Both the position numbers and the translations under genes were made by a program. The notes beneath the pieces are model-generated. The model had not been told where the DNA came from. It saw nothing but the letters and a program-made list of their open reading frames with translations, and searched no databases. A DNA stretch of 64,000 nucleotides from Melieria omissa (taxonomy: Eukaryota; Arthropoda; Insecta; Diptera; Ulidiidae): NCBI GenBank assembly GCA_963971225.1, contig OZ020269.1, positions 37,655,264-37,719,263 of the forward strand, read 5' to 3'. This document shows positions 44,440-57,100 of the stretch, in pieces (the stretch's first letter is position 1; every line of letters begins with the position of its first letter).

Positions 44440-45407
44440 AACGGATCAGCCCAAAGGGGCGTGAGCTGATCCCCACAACCTGCTGCCCCACCGTCCTTGT
44501 CTCGCAGTTGAAACGACAACCCAGCAGCTTGACGATTGAAGGAAAGATAGATGGAAAGTTGTTCGTGTTGACACTGGATACTGGAGCGTCATATTCGATC
44601 ATAAAAAGGAAGCTTCTGAAGAACTGGGAACCACTGCATGGCATACAGCTGAGGACTGCGACTGGCGAGCGTGCGCCGGTAAGAGGAAAAGTAACAAAAA
44701 CAATTGCTATCGGCACCAGCAGCCTGGAGCATGAGTTCATCGTCGCGGATATAATGGACGACGTGATTATCGGCGTGGATTTCATGATTAGGCATGGTTT
44801 TACGCTGGACCTGAAAGAAAATGTGCTGAAGTATGCCAACGTTGAATTCCCCCTGCACACTGGCTATGACCGAAGCGTGGCGGTAAGGAAAGTTGTCTCG
44901 TGTCAACACCAGAAGATACCAGCGAATTCCGAGGCGATTGTGTGGGCAAAGGTGGACGAGGACGATGGGACAAGTCGGCTGTGGGTTGTAGAAGCGCCAA
45001 AACAAGGATACGACAACATAATAATCGGACGTACATTAGTGGAACCCAAAAATGGCAAAATACCAGTCAGGATACTCAATCCACTGAACACGACCAGATA
45101 TGTCGGAAAAGATGCGGTCATTGGCGAGTGTAGAGAGGCTGAAGCAGTTGTCAATTGGGAAAGCAGTCCACCCGGAGGAAGTAAGAAAAGCGGTTCTTAC
45201 ATGGACGCCATACCGCAGACCCAGTGGAGCAGCGAATTGACAGCCGAGCAGAAACAGAAGGCGCGGTCACTCCTGCAGCACTATGGGTCAATATTTGCAA
45301 CGGAAGCGGGCGGAAGAACAGCCATAGTGAAGCACAACATCGACACCGGAAGTGCGAAACCAATCCGCCAACCGCCAAGACGAGTTCCTCTGGCCAAGAG
45401 GTCATAG
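44418..45407 (+). pseudogene. Ty3/gypsy pol part 1: protease and start of reverse transcriptase
   Basis: Open from 44418 (first ATG 44508). The aspartic protease active site LDTGASYSI lies near 44574, with a second conserved hydrophobic-G motif VIIGVDFM at about 44765. The frame then reaches the linker to reverse transcriptase (KPIRQPPRRVPLAKR) and stops at 45407. Family comparison suggests roughly 35-45 bp are missing at about 45402, between PLAKR and VIEPSSGPW, throwing pol out of frame. Confidence 0.85.
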
Positions 45408-47980
45408 AGCCTTCGTCAGGTCCTTGGTGCTCGCCGGTCGTGCTAGTCAAGAAAAAGGATGGCAGTACCCGATTCTGTGTGGACTATCGGAAACTCAATG
45501 ACGTGACCAAGAAGGACAGCTATCCACTACCTCGGATCGATGACACACTGTCAGGCACACAGTGGTTTTCCACACTCGACTTACGCAGCGGCTATTGGCA
45601 GGTGGAACTTGCAGACCAGGACAAGGAGAAAACAGCTTTTAGTGTTGGCGACGGTTTGTGGCAGTTCACCGTCATGCCGTTTGGACTCTGCAACGCACCA
45701 GCAACATTCGAGCGGCTAATGGAGCGTGTGCTGAAAGGGCTGCATTGGCGGACGTGTCTGGTATACCTCGACGACATAATCGTGATGGGCAGAAGCTTCG
45801 ACGACCACCTGGAAAAGCTGAAGGAGGTATTTGAACGAATACAGAAAGCCGGGCTTAAACTCAACCCAAAGAAGTGCTCGCTGTTCCAAAAAGAGGTCAA
45901 GTATCTGGGTCACACGGTTTCCGCTCGCGGAGTACATACGGACGAAGGCAAGATCACGGCGGTGAAGGAGTGGCCCCGACCACGCAATCTACACGAACTC
46001 CGCAGTTTCCTGGGGCTGTGCACATACTACCGAAGATTCGTTCCAGGATTTGCGAACATAGCTGGCAGCTTGCATAAACTGACGAAAAAGAATCAAGCCT
46101 TCGCGTGGGCTGAAGAGCAGGAGCAGGCTTTTGCACGACTGAAGGAAAAACTGTGCACTGCTCCAATTCTGGCCTTTCCCGTGCCTGGAGAGATGTTTGT
46201 GCTGGATACAGATACAAGTGGGCATAGTATTGGCGGTGTGCTATCCCAGATAATAGATGGCCAAGAACAAGTGATAGCGTACTACAGCAAAATTTTGTCA
46301 AAGCCTGAACGCAACTACTGTGTGACCCGAAGGGAATTGCTCGCAGTATTGGAATGCGTGAAACACTTCCATAAATACCTGTATGGGCAAAAGTTTCGCC
46401 TGCGCACAGATCATGCGGCATTGAAATGGCTGCTGAACTTTAGGGATCCGGAAGGCCAGTTGGCGCGGTGGATCGAACGACTGCAGAGCTACGACTACAC
46501 GGTAGAGCATCGCAAGGGGAGCAGCCATGGAAATGCCGATGCCTTGTCACGCCGTCCGTGTAAAACCGAATGCAGGCATTGTTCGCGAGCCGAAAGCAAA
46601 GAGCAGATAGTGGACGTACGATTGATCAGCGTTATGCCAGAGGAAGAGTGGTCTGCGGAGAGGATACAAAAGGACTAGCGCGAGGATACGGATCTTAAAA
46701 AAATCATTGAAGGCAAGGAGCAAGGTGCACGCCCAGACTGGCAAGAGATGGCCGGTGAGAGCCCGATCGCGAAGGCTTACTGGGCGCAGTGGCAAAGTCT
46801 GCGGCTGTCTGATGGTTGCCTATACCGCGAGTGGGAGAGTGAGGACGGCCGGACCAGCAATTCCCTAATTTTAGTCCCGAAATGCAGGATCAACAAGGTG
46901 ATCGAGGCATACCATAACGACTCTAGCGGAGGGCACCTTGGCATCACAAAAACTGTCGCCAAAATAAAAAGGCGATTCTACTGGGTAGGATGCCAGGAGT
47001 CTGTCGCTGATTGGATTAAGAGCTGTGATCGATGTTCAGCTGCGAAAGGGCCAACAAGAAGATCTCGGGGCCGCATGCAGCAGTACAACATGGGAGCGCC
47101 CTTTGAGCGAATTGCCATGGGCGTCGCCGGGCCATTCCCACTTAGCACTCAAGGCAACAAATATGTGCTGGTGGTGATGGACTATTTCAGCAAATGGCCC
47201 GAAGTGTATCCTATTCCTAACCAGGAGGCCACCACGGTCGCGGAAATGTTGGTAAACAACTGGGTGGCCAGATTTGGAGTTCCACTGGAGTTGCACTCGG
47301 ATCAAGGCCGAAATTTCGAGTCTCTTGTATTGAAAGAAGTGTGTGAGCTACTAGGAATAAGGAAAACTCGCACCTGTCCTTTGCATCCCCAGTCCGACGG
47401 CATGGTGGAACGATTCAATCGAACACTGGAGGAATATCTGCGGAAAGTAGTAGGCAGGAATCAAAAGGATTGGGACACGCATATTCCGCTGTTCTTGATG
47501 GCGTATAGGTCAGTCCCGCACGATACGACATCACTCACTCCAGCCCGAGCAGTGTTCGGCACAGAGCTGAGATTGCCTGCTGACTTGAAGTTCGGAGTGG
47601 TCAGCACGACGGAAGGCGCTAAGACTGATTACGCAGTTAATAAGCGATCGGAGCTGGAGGAAATCCACCAGTTTATAAGGGACCGTATCCAACTGGTCAG
47701 CGATAAGATGAAAGCTAGATATGATCTACGAGCTAACACAGCGGGGTTCCAAGAAGGCGATCTGGTAATGCTTTACAACCCGCAGCGCAGGAAAGGTTTG
47801 TCTCCAAAGCTTCAAACGTCATGGGAAGGACCATACAAGGTCGTGACCAGGATTAATGACGTGGTGTACAGGGTTCAACGCTGCTGTAGCGGAAACGCCA
47901 GGCTGAAAGTAGTCCATTTGGAGCGCCTGGCGTCTTACTCCGGCGGAGCCTCGGTACTTGTTCGGGACGAACAAGTCTAA
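45408..47980 (+). pseudogene. Ty3/gypsy pol part 2: reverse transcriptase, RNase H, integrase
   Basis: After the frameshift: VIEPSSGPWCSPVVLVKKKDG, FSTLDLRSGYWQ (first catalytic Asp), MPFGLCNAPATFE, YLDDIIVMG (Asp pair, about 45764). RNase H follows with VLDTDTSG, RRELLAVLE and RTDHAALKW. A TAG at 46676-46678 interrupts the linker. Integrase then shows an HHCC zinc region (YHNDSSGGHLG, CDRCSAAKG), a core with HSDQGRNFES and HPQSDGMVERF (second Asp and Glu), and a GPY/F-like end (WEGPYKVV, about 47820). The first integrase Asp appears replaced: MGVAGPFP where relatives have MDVAGPFP. With frameshift, stop and substitution this copy cannot make active Pol, although every domain is present. Confidence 0.9.
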
Positions 47981-47982
47981 GT

Positions 47983-47991
47983 GATGGGGAG
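47983..47991 (+). other. Polypurine tract
   Basis: GATGGGGAG directly before the 3' LTR, the expected plus-strand primer site. Confidence 0.7.
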
Positions 47992-48404
47992 TGATACGAT
48001 GAGAAATTCTGTGCCGCACTGTACAGGAATGCCTTTCTCCGCACGAATGTTTTCCAAGCATACTTTTAGGCATGCACTGTGAAGTACAGCAAAACTGTTA
48101 TAAATTCGCTTGTTATAGTCCGATATGGCAAGGATGGTTCTCGAAATGGGCTGTGCGAGAATGGTCGAGCGCTTTCCAATTAGAAGTTGCAAGAAACTTC
48201 GGCGCGATAAGAAAACTGGTATAAAAGCAGCAGTGTGTAGCACAATGGGTCTGTCTGTGTTAAGCAAGCAAAGTGGTAACAAGTGTAGATACAAGCGAAG
48301 CGTAAATCTGCGAAATAAAGTGATTGTTGATCTTTGCTGAGTAATTAAAGTTGTTTTATTTTTAAAACCAATCCAAACGAACCTGTGAAAGTAAATTCGT
48401 AACA
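47992..48404 (+). repeat. 3' LTR of the Ty3/gypsy element
   Basis: Identical in length to the 5' LTR. I count two differences (AAAAG/AAAAC before TGGTATAAAAG, and TTTTC/TTTTT before AAAACC). Followed by ATAT and then another LTR. Confidence 0.95.
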
Positions 48405-48408
48405 ATAT

Positions 48409-48838
48409 TGATACGATGAGAAATTCTGTGCCGCACTGTACAGGAATGCTTTTCTCCGCACGAATGTTTTCCAAGCATACTTTTAGGCATGCACTGTGAA
48501 GTACAGCAAAACTGTTATAAATTCGCTTGGATAGTCCGATATGGCAAGGATGGTTCTCGAAGAATTGGGCTGTGATGGTCGAGCGCTTTCCAATTAGAAG
48601 TTGCAAGAAACTTCGGCGCGATAAGAAAACTGGTATAAAAGCAGCAGTGGCAGCGCAAGGGGTCGAGTCTGTGTTGAGCAAGCAATGGGGAAACATGCAA
48701 TAGTAGTAGTGTAAAGTAGAACAAGTGCAAATTTGTAAATAAAGCGATTGTTAGTTTTGACTACGTTGCGCTGGATAACTGAAGTTGTTTTATTTTCAAA
48801 ACCAATCCAAACGAACCTGTGAAGTAATTTTCGTAACA
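48409..48838 (+). repeat. Divergent solo LTR directly abutting the full element
   Basis: 430 bp, same TGATACGATGAG start and GTAACA end, with many differences from the two young LTRs, including extra CTACGTTGCGCTGGA-type sequence near 48762. ATAT on both sides (48405-48408, 48839-48842). An older copy of the same family reduced to one LTR, into whose target site the young element later inserted. Confidence 0.88.
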
Positions 48839-48839
48839 A

Positions 48840-48997
48840 TATGTATGTATATATGCATTTGTATAAATCAAGGAAACATAGTACCGTGTAGAACGAGACT
48901 TTCAATCGAGACGATTAATAGAATATGGGTCGCAAAATGTACACCGTGTAAGAACGAGGCCGTTTATAAGAGGTGCGTTTTAAGCGAGGTCTACCTG
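48840..48997. mobile_element. Possible one-ended pogo-like fragment
   Basis: The right end GCGAGGTCTACCTG followed by TA, with preceding ACCGTGTA(A)GAACGAG repeats, looks like the terminus of a CAG...CTG/TA element. No matching left end was found. Low confidence. Confidence 0.35.
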
Positions 48998-50736
48998 TAA
49001 CTATAGCATATACACATGCAATATCTTGCAGCGAAGGGTTAAGATTTATCTACCCGCCAACGGCTTGGTTTTTTTTTACCCAAAAGCTAATACCACAGAC
49101 GTCAGCTGTATGGAAAAGCTGAGGTAAGTTAAACTTTTTGTTAAGTTCTCATTTCAATTAAAATGTCAAATCCATGCTGTGTAGCAATGAGCATCAGTTT
49201 GTTTTTACAGAAGCATCGAAATTATGAAGCGACATTTGTTATTACTTAAAGATAATCTGCCGCATTTGTTCAGTAGGGGGGCTAAAAACATAGGTACAAG
49301 CCGAATAAGTACCAGAACAGGCCTCGAAGTGTTGTGGCCAACAATGAAGCGTAGGAATATTTTCTGGTTTTAGCTGGTACACACAATTCACAGATAGTCA
49401 TTAAGGTTTCCTCGTGTCAACAAAGTATTAAGTAATCATGCCTACTTCAGTTTGATAAGAATTCCAATGACAACAGGTCGCCTAGCGGAAGCTTAATGTA
49501 CTTTGCTGTGCTTTGTTCGTAAGGAAGAAATCATGGAGGAGAGTAGTAATTGCTTTCATTGTATGCGGAAGAAGAGAGAGCTTTCGAAATGTGCTTTCAC
49601 TGCTTTGCTGGTCCGCGTCCCTTGCTCTCGTAATCAGTGAATTCAAAATTGTCGCAGATTTCACTTCCGCAACGGTCTTGTTTGTGGCTCTGATTGCTGT
49701 TATTTGATTTGGTTTTCTGTGTTTGCTGTTTACAGTTAGTGAGAGTGACAAAGTCAGCAGGGAGAAAGCAATGGCAAAGCGGCAGAACACTCGGTTGCGT
49801 ATACGACATGAAGTACGAAGTTTCGCGACCATCTGTTATGAATGGCGGTAGAGAAAATTCGGTGCACAGTGACGTTGTTATCTCGAGTGGGAGTTTCGCA
49901 ACAATCGCGTTCCTTGGAGCAGTCAGTAGTCTAACAGCGCTCGGTTAAGGCGAAAAATTACGCGGCATCCGTGCTTGAGGGGGAGCATTCGTGAAATTTA
50001 ATAGTTTTCATAGTGTGGAAATTATTGTCGATCGAAATGAAAATATAAATTACAATCAATAGTACTTTCAGCCTATAGCGAAAAAAGCTCCATCGCACTC
50101 GAAAACAAGAAAACATGAATACTGAAGGTCTTTACTATGCAGTAAAGAAGAAGACTTTCGAATTGCATCTGTAGGCCGACAATAAAATCGGAGTATATAG
50201 CCCTCAAAAACATGCATGTATGCTAGACAAGCGCAGGTCGCAACGCAATGCCCAAAAGATATCCGACGTTTCCATTTACACAATCTTTTTTTGCTGCCTG
50301 ATATCAGCTTCGAGACACCGATACACACGAGCGACACCCTCGTTTCATGTCATCAAATGAGCCATTTACAACAACAATTCCGTTAATATTGCATACAAAC
50401 AGTATGTGAACTTGGAAAAACTTATGAGTAATCGCTTTTGTCATTCAGTTGGAGATTGAAAAGCTAACGGGAAGTACTAAATACAAGTCCGCCTGACGTC
50501 TATACAACTACGTGGTTCCGCTAGCGTGCGCTTGATTGGTCTACCAGCGCTACATTATCATTGCACCTAAAAACCTACCTCCCGTGGACATTTCCTACGA
50601 CCTTCATTGAGTAGATGAGCACATTTATCCATTATTATTCGGGCTGCCTTTCTGTTGCTGCACGTCGGGCCGCAGCGGAATATTTCGGCCACTGAATTCG
50701 ATTCCGACACGACAACAGAAGCCACAAGCAAGCATC
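48998..50736. other. No recognised gene; possible upstream region of the transporter gene
   Basis: ORFs at 49482-49948 on both strands have no domain. Moderately G+C-richer segments around 49500-49950 and 50480-50760 could be regulatory. No transposon ends were recognised. Confidence 0.35.
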
Positions 50737-50743
50737 TATAAAA
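50737..50743 (+). promoter_or_regulatory. Candidate TATA box
   Basis: TATAAAA in the context CATCTATAAAATCGCC, 44 bp before an ATG that opens a short exon. CATCACA at about 50763 could be the start site. The implied 5' leader would be very short, which lowers confidence. Confidence 0.35.
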
Positions 50744-50780
50744 TCGCCGCTGCATTCACAACCATCACAAAACCAGCGAA

Positions 50781-50837
50781 ATGAACGAAAGCCGTCGGAA
50801 CACCGCTACAGAGTTCAGTTATATTCTACAGCGGCAG
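50781..50837 (+). CDS. Candidate first coding exon of the SLC38-like transporter
   Basis: ATG in good context (GCGAAATGAAC) opens 19 codons (MNESRRNTATEFSYILQRQ) ending exactly at a consensus donor CAG|GTGAGC in phase 0. It could splice to an acceptor at 54159 (GACAACCAG) inside the first recognised transporter exon, also phase 0, replacing the local ATG at 54122. The intron would be 3.3 kb and contains several transposon relics. Alternatively it belongs to another gene or is chance. Confidence 0.38.
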
Positions 50838-51841
50838 GTGAGCACTGCGGACATCAAGTGTGAACGTTTCTATTGATTTGCTGCTTCACTTGACTGAACG
50901 AAAGCGCACTGAACGCGGACAATAACTTAGTATCATAAATATCACATAAGGCTGTCTTTGAAGAGCACGAAAAACTGCTTCCAGAATTGTATGATTTTGT
51001 GGTACCTCGTTTTGGAAAAGCTGAATTGCAGCATCAATGAGCACATTATGACAATTTCAATTTCTCCTAATGAACCTCTATTTTGATTGAGAAGTTTTGT
51101 GAAAACAGTCATCAACAGAGTCTTCAAATTATGTACGGTTTAGTCATAATTGTATTGAATTAGAATCCATCTGCGAATTATTTTTTCTTTTCTTATTTAC
51201 TAAGATTTTGTGTGAATGAAAAAAATTGTGTTGCTTTGCTTATTGCTTACTATGACTTCAAGGAGCTTTAGCTTTTAAACGATTAGCCGGTGTCATTATT
51301 TATTTATGTGGATAGCAGTCTTGGCTCGATAAAAATGTCAAGAGTCACTTAGAAACGTGCCAGGTGGTGGAGGGAATGGAATGGGAGGAGTTTTGGTTTG
51401 CCGAATCATAAGCGATTATTAATCCTAACCACCCATCCAACTCCAATTTACTAAGACCCATAATATTAGCCGCATCGTGTAAGATTTAATTTTAGTTGCA
51501 GTTAACCGGTGTTTGAAAAGAACGGATGAGTTAAAAGAAAATACTAATTCTAATAAGTATTATTCTAAAGTTGGAGTTTTCACTCAGTGCTTTATAGCTT
51601 TGCCGTTTTTCTTTCGATTCAATTTATGTTAGGCGTAACATTTACACACAAAATTTATATATTTCATCTAAGATTTTAAAATGGGAGAAGATAATTGATT
51701 ATCTATAAAAAATCTATTTATCTATAAAAATAAAAAATCTATATAAAAAATCTATTTATCTATAAAAAAATCATTCTTACATTTATATTTTTCAAAAATT
51801 TTTGAATAATTCACTTGTTTTTTAAACGTTTACCGTTAGTA

Positions 51842-51935
51842 GGTTAGGTAGGTATAAATGAGACACACTTAGGCCTCTATATGGGCCCATTGTGATATCA
51901 CAAATACCACCCGTTTGAAATGTGTATGCAACACT
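51842..51935 (-). mobile_element. Probable 3' end of a retroposon with a TACCTAACC-type tail
   Basis: On the minus strand, GGTATTTGTGATATCACAAT...GGCCTAAGTGTGTCTCATTT ends in ACCTACCTAACCTAC. It resembles a 5'-truncated non-LTR or SINE-like element, in the candidate first intron of the transporter gene. No target duplication was found. Confidence 0.4.
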
Positions 51936-52329
51936 GTTTTTTCAACATGTGTTACAGCACACACTTATAAAACGGCGGTTGGCATAAGTATTATGCGATT
52001 TTTGTAATTCATCTGCTTCATGCGAATAGCGATAAAAGTAGACGAGTGTTTCACCATCTCGAGCTAGGAGCGATATCTGTTGGACTATCGAGACCGGCTC
52101 AACTGATTTGGACAATATGCGTATCACTGGAAAGGCTGAGGTGTTACAGACGATGGACTGCTTGTGCTAGTCGGATTATTCATTTAGGAGATATGTGCTC
52201 ACAACTGAAATCGATTTTTCCAAAATGCTTCTTAAGGAAATGTTTTGATTTTTAGTTTCAGCGACGCAAAATTAGTTTAAAGAATACATTTGTTTTTAGG
52301 GGCATGCGATTAGCCCACTTTTTGTCGAG

Positions 52330-52720
52330 TAGTGTTATCTAATGTATGCAGACGATCTCAAAATATTTCTCCAAATTCATTGTGTAAATGATATTTCTGG
52401 TTTTCAAACTGACTAAAATAGTTTGAATATCTGATGCCTAAAACATCATAAAATTTTTTTATTTCATTTGAACATTAATATCGGCATATCATTTTTCATA
52501 ACAAATAATCTGTTAAAAGTAGTTAACGATATGTCAGATTTGGGTATCTTACTTTACTCGAAATTAACATTTGCTAACCACCTAAATTACATAATTTCGG
52601 AAAATGGTCCGATTTTAAGGATCCTTTTATATCCTGCATTTGTAATGTCTAGGTTGGAAAATGTTGCTTTTATTTGGAATCCATTTTAACATAAATTGCG
52701 CTATATTGCAATCACAGCTT
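52330..52720 (+). mobile_element. Jockey-like LINE reverse transcriptase fragment
   Basis: YADDLKIF at about 52343 is the catalytic box. It is followed by VNDISGFQ, a degenerate region, VNDMSDLGILLYSKLTFANHLNYIIS and YPAFVMSRLENVAFIWNPF. The same motif order occurs in the LINE at 21545-23125, but this is a shorter and independent relic. Several stops are present. Confidence 0.78.
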
Positions 52721-52814
52721 GCCGTTGAAAATGTTATTTTTTGGGATATAATTACAAATATAACTATGATATAAGTCAACCGCTTGTTAGGTAGTTTTCG
52801 GAATTTAATAAATC

Positions 52815-53059
52815 TGTGGTCAAAAGCAATAACCGCCTAAGTCGAAAATTGCTGTTTCGAGCAATCTCGTTTTAAAGTTTTAGCGCGTAGTGTGTTCGTT
52901 ATGGGGATGCGAATAGGTTTTTATTAATAACTTTTTTTATTTTAAAGTTACAAACTCCCCGATTTTACGCAAACGTGGAGCACTGTCAAGGGAAAGTGGT
53001 GGCATCCATAACTAAATTTCTTCTTAAGTCGACTTAAGCGGTTATTGCTTTTGACCACA
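52815..53059. mobile_element. MITE with TGTGGTCAAAAGCA ends, copy 2
   Basis: TGTGGTCAAAAGCAATAACC and the inverted GGTTATTGCTTTTGACCACA-type right end. The body is homologous to 26709-26948, inverted. Both share AACCTATTCGCAT/ATGCGAATAGGTT and a TTATTAATAACTTTTTTTA-like core. Located in the candidate first intron of the transporter gene. Confidence 0.8.
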
Positions 53060-53222
53060 AAAATTAGCATCCAATAATAAAATCAATATTTGTATATCTT
53101 AAGAAATGTTTAGAAAACTTATTAATAATTTTTATTCTTAACTTCATCTTTGATATAATTTTAAGTGTTAATTTATTTGACAATGTGGTCTGTAAATTGT
53201 GTTTAATTAGCATAACTAAATA

Positions 53223-53701
53223 CAGTGAAATTCCTCATAACGGTCAGTTCTTATAACAGCTTCAATAGTCAGACAAAATTTGCAGACACAGCAATTTCAT
53301 TCAGTTTTCCATACGAATATCGAATTCCAATAACCGGACGCTCTAATAACTGCACGCGGGCGTTATATTTAAAACCATTTTGATTAAAAAATATCTCATA
53401 AGCGTACGAAATTCAAAAATATGCCCAACCAGTTTTTTTAACTATTAAAATTTTTTTTCCAAAGTAGTGTTAAAATTTAAAGACATGTACAATGTACTCT
53501 ACCTATACATGTAATAAAGATATATTTAATATTCTTAAATATTTAATATTAATATTCATAAACTCGTACAAAATATTGAATAAATAAACGACAGTAACTC
53601 TTGGATACAATTGAAACTAATCTTTTGTACCTCCTCTCTCCAGCCTCCCATAACCGGACAAAAACTCTGCGACGAGTGTCGGGTTATGAGGAATTTCACT
53701 G
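53223..53701. mobile_element. pogo-like MITE, 479 bp
   Basis: CAGTGAAATTCCTCATAACG and the inverted GGTTATGAGGAATTTCACTG, TA outside on both sides. CATAACCGG/CCAATAACCGGAC motifs are repeated internally. No transposase. Confidence 0.83.
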
Positions 53702-54121
53702 TAAATAAAAACTTCCTCAGCAATTGTGACTTCCCACTGCACTGGATCTGTCCTCGTTCCCATCGTACCACAATACCTTTTTTACCACCGGTAAAGTGGT
53801 TTCAATTTGATCTGATCGCACAACTGGCTTTGTTCATTTCGCATGAGTAGCACGAAAGGTAGAAACGAAGCGATGCGATTATGGAGACGAACATTTTCAG
53901 AAAGCGGAAGTAAACCTTGCTAATTTATAAATCATTTACAACTTTTTAGTTTTCCCTTGATGTGGTTTATACTTTTTGGGGTTCATAAATAAAAAATATC
54001 CCTTACGATTAAAAATTCATATATGTAAATGTATGTTAGATATGATATTCTTTAATGAGGTATCATGCATTAACTGTAATTCGTGTGTATTTTTATATAT
54101 TCTTTTATTGAAAAATGATTT

Positions 54122-57100
54122 ATGACGGGGAAAAATTGCTTTAATATTGACAACCAGGAAAGTGATGTTTCAGCTGGAGAAGTCCATGCTTTCGATGACA
54201 TCAATAACTTGATGAAGGTAAATAAAACATTTACATACATAAGTAGTATTGAATTTTGCAAAAATTTGGCGAACATGTTATGAATGTCAGGTCTGTAGTC
54301 TCATGACTTTGAGTAACGATTAATTTTATTTGTAGACTTGTAGCTTTACTATTTATATGAGTTTGTGCTTACACATGTATGCAAATATAAATAAGTACTA
54401 ACAAGTAGTATATACTGCCAAATAAATGTCAAAACATTGTATCTTTTGTCGTAAGTAGACACATACGTGTATACTAAAAAGACTTAGGCTTAAGTTTCTC
54501 TTTTAACAGTTATTTTCGATTTATATCTGAAAAAGTTTGTAGGGTTTGTGGTTATATTTGGTACACTTGATTTTAATATTCACAGAACGGTCATCAGCAT
54601 GCGCATCAGAATCAGCATCAGCAACAACAACATCAACAGCATCAACATGAGCAGACGAGGCCGTACCACGACTCGGCACTTGAAGGCGACACATTGTCCT
54701 CGTTGCCGCAAGCTTCTTTCAATTACATAAATTCCATTGTGGGCAGTGGCGTGATTGGCATTCCATACGCTCTTCATCGAGCGGGTTTCGGCCTCGGCTT
54801 GCTGCTGCTGGTACTAGTCGCCTACATCACGGACTACTCGCTCATTCTAATGGTGAGTGATGGCCTAATAATACAAATTGGCTTGAAAGCATAACAGTGG
54901 TCTTATGTCATCAGTCTCCGGTCTCGACAGGTACTGCTAATGCAGTTGCGTCAATTTACAATACTTTTTCCCAATTTTTATAAATCTGAAGAAACTATGG
55001 AAGTGATGGCTAAAATTAAAACAATGCTGACATATTTTTAATGAAAGATGTAATGACATGATGAAACGATAAACAAATGAAACGAAGGCCTGATACCGTT
55101 CAAATAGATGTAGGCAAAGCTAATTTTTCTTCTAAGAAATTGTGTTTTACCCTATTCCCATTCCCCTTACTATCATAACTAAGAAACACTTTAAAGACGG
55201 GTGGCGGGCAACAGGTTGTTTCGCGTTTCACTAAGTGATTTAAAAATCCCTTTTGCTACATAGTCTTACAATCATGATTATTATGTAACATTTACAGGTC
55301 AGATGTGGTCACATTTGCGGGCGCTTCAGTTACCCCGGTATTATGGAGGCAGCTTATGGAAAATATGGCTACTACCTTTTGTCCTTATTGCAGTTCATGT
55401 ATCCGTTCTTGGGTAAGCTCACATATTCAAACACACATATTCAAACATAAACGTGACTGTAATTTAATTTTTTAGCAATGATTTCGTACAATGTCGTTGT
55501 CGGCGATACGCTTTCGAAAGTGCTGGTTCGATTCTTCCCCACGTGGGGCACTTCAATGGGTGCTGTGCGTCTGGGCGTAGTATTCTTCGTCACTGTTGGA
55601 GTGGTTGTGCCGTTATGTCTGTACAAAAATGTGTCGCGACTAGCGCGGGCCAGCTTCGTTAGCCTGGCGTGTGTGGTGTTCATCCTGTTCGCCGTGATTA
55701 TCAAACTTATTTCGGGCGATTACAAAATGTAAGTACGCGTATTGGCAGAACGGAGCTTTCTCACAGATTTTTCTGCCTAACCCGGGACTGCCCTGTCTTC
55801 ATGCCGTGTCTTGAATTTTTGTGCAAACGCCGTCGCCCGCGTTTAGTGTATGAAGGACGATTGCAAAAGTCTAAAAAAAAAGCGATTTGATGTCGTCAAT
55901 AGAATGTTGTGAACATTTTGCACAGTCAGGCAATTAGTATCAATTCAGTACCGTTATGCATTTTATTAAAAAAAAAGTCAGATGAAAGAAGTTATTTTTC
56001 GACTTTTTTATGAGAGGTACCCCCTCTGCAAAAATAAATTATATTTTGAGTTTTATTTTTTTGGGCAAGAATAAAAGTTATTTGTAAACTTAAAATAAAG
56101 GTGATTTTTTTACTATTATCTTTTAAATGTTTTTTAAAATAATTTGGTTATTTAAAATAAAAGCTTTTATTATATAAAATACTTTTCTGTTGTTTTTAAT
56201 TTTTTGCTACAAAATTGTGTTTTGTTAACCTTACCAGCAAGTTGTGTCTTGTTAATTTAAAATTGAGACTCTGTGAGTTTAATTACGTTTTACATGCTTA
56301 TAAGTAGGCAGCGGAATTATAAACAAAAAACACGTGTTTTTCAATTTTTTTAAAAATCAGAAACCGTGCGCCGTCAACCGGGTTAAGACTATGATAAATA
56401 CATTAATTTATGGGCCTGTTGACTTTAAACTTGGTGAAAATACTGCAAATAAAGCATATTTCGACACTTTTTCGATCTTTTAAATTAAAATCTGGTGGGA
56501 CCAACAAAGAGTTAAAAGTTTATATTGAGGCCAGTTGATTTCAAACCTGCTGAAAGCACTTCGAATAAGAAATAATTCGACACGTGCTTATAATTGTTTT
56601 GAAAATAAGAATATGCAGGGCCAACATAGGGTTAAGAAGGGGGAAATAATAATGGGAGTAAAGATTATTTCATTTATTTATTTAGCTTATGTTTCGAGAA
56701 TTCAGTTAAATTTGAAAAAGTTTACGCAAATAAACTCAAACATAAAGATCAGAATACTTCTTATTTCTTAACATAAGGTTCACAAAACCAAACCTTAACT
56801 CAGCTTAAAACAAAAGTAAATCGGATATGTAGATATGTATGTATGTATAAAGATACCTTAAATAACTAAAATTAGTTCTAAGCCTTTGCCTCTTTTACAC
56901 AAAAAATATTGTCTACGAAGAAAACGACCTTTCAACGTCACAAGAAGTGACTTTGGCAATTATTCTGGCTCTACTTAGCAATGCCTCAGAAAACATTTTA
57001 GTAAGCCAAACTACTTACAACACCTTCTGTAATCATCATAATGGTATCATTCTCGGTATAAAAAAGTCTGGTCACTGCTGCCAGTCAAAAAATCTTGTGA

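Larger units (their letters stand above)
42466..48404 (+). mobile_element. Ty3/gypsy LTR retrotransposon, young but defective
   Basis: Structure: 413-bp 5' LTR, primer binding site, gag, pol in a shifted frame, polypurine tract, 413-bp 3' LTR. ATAT lies outside both ends (42462-42465 and 48405-48408). The LTRs differ at only two positions, so insertion is recent. No env-like ORF is present. Pol has three lesions (see pol entries). Confidence 0.96.

Noticed and set aside
42466..48404. Endogenous retrovirus with an envelope gene
   Set aside because: No third ORF exists between integrase and the polypurine tract; it is an env-less Ty3/gypsy element.
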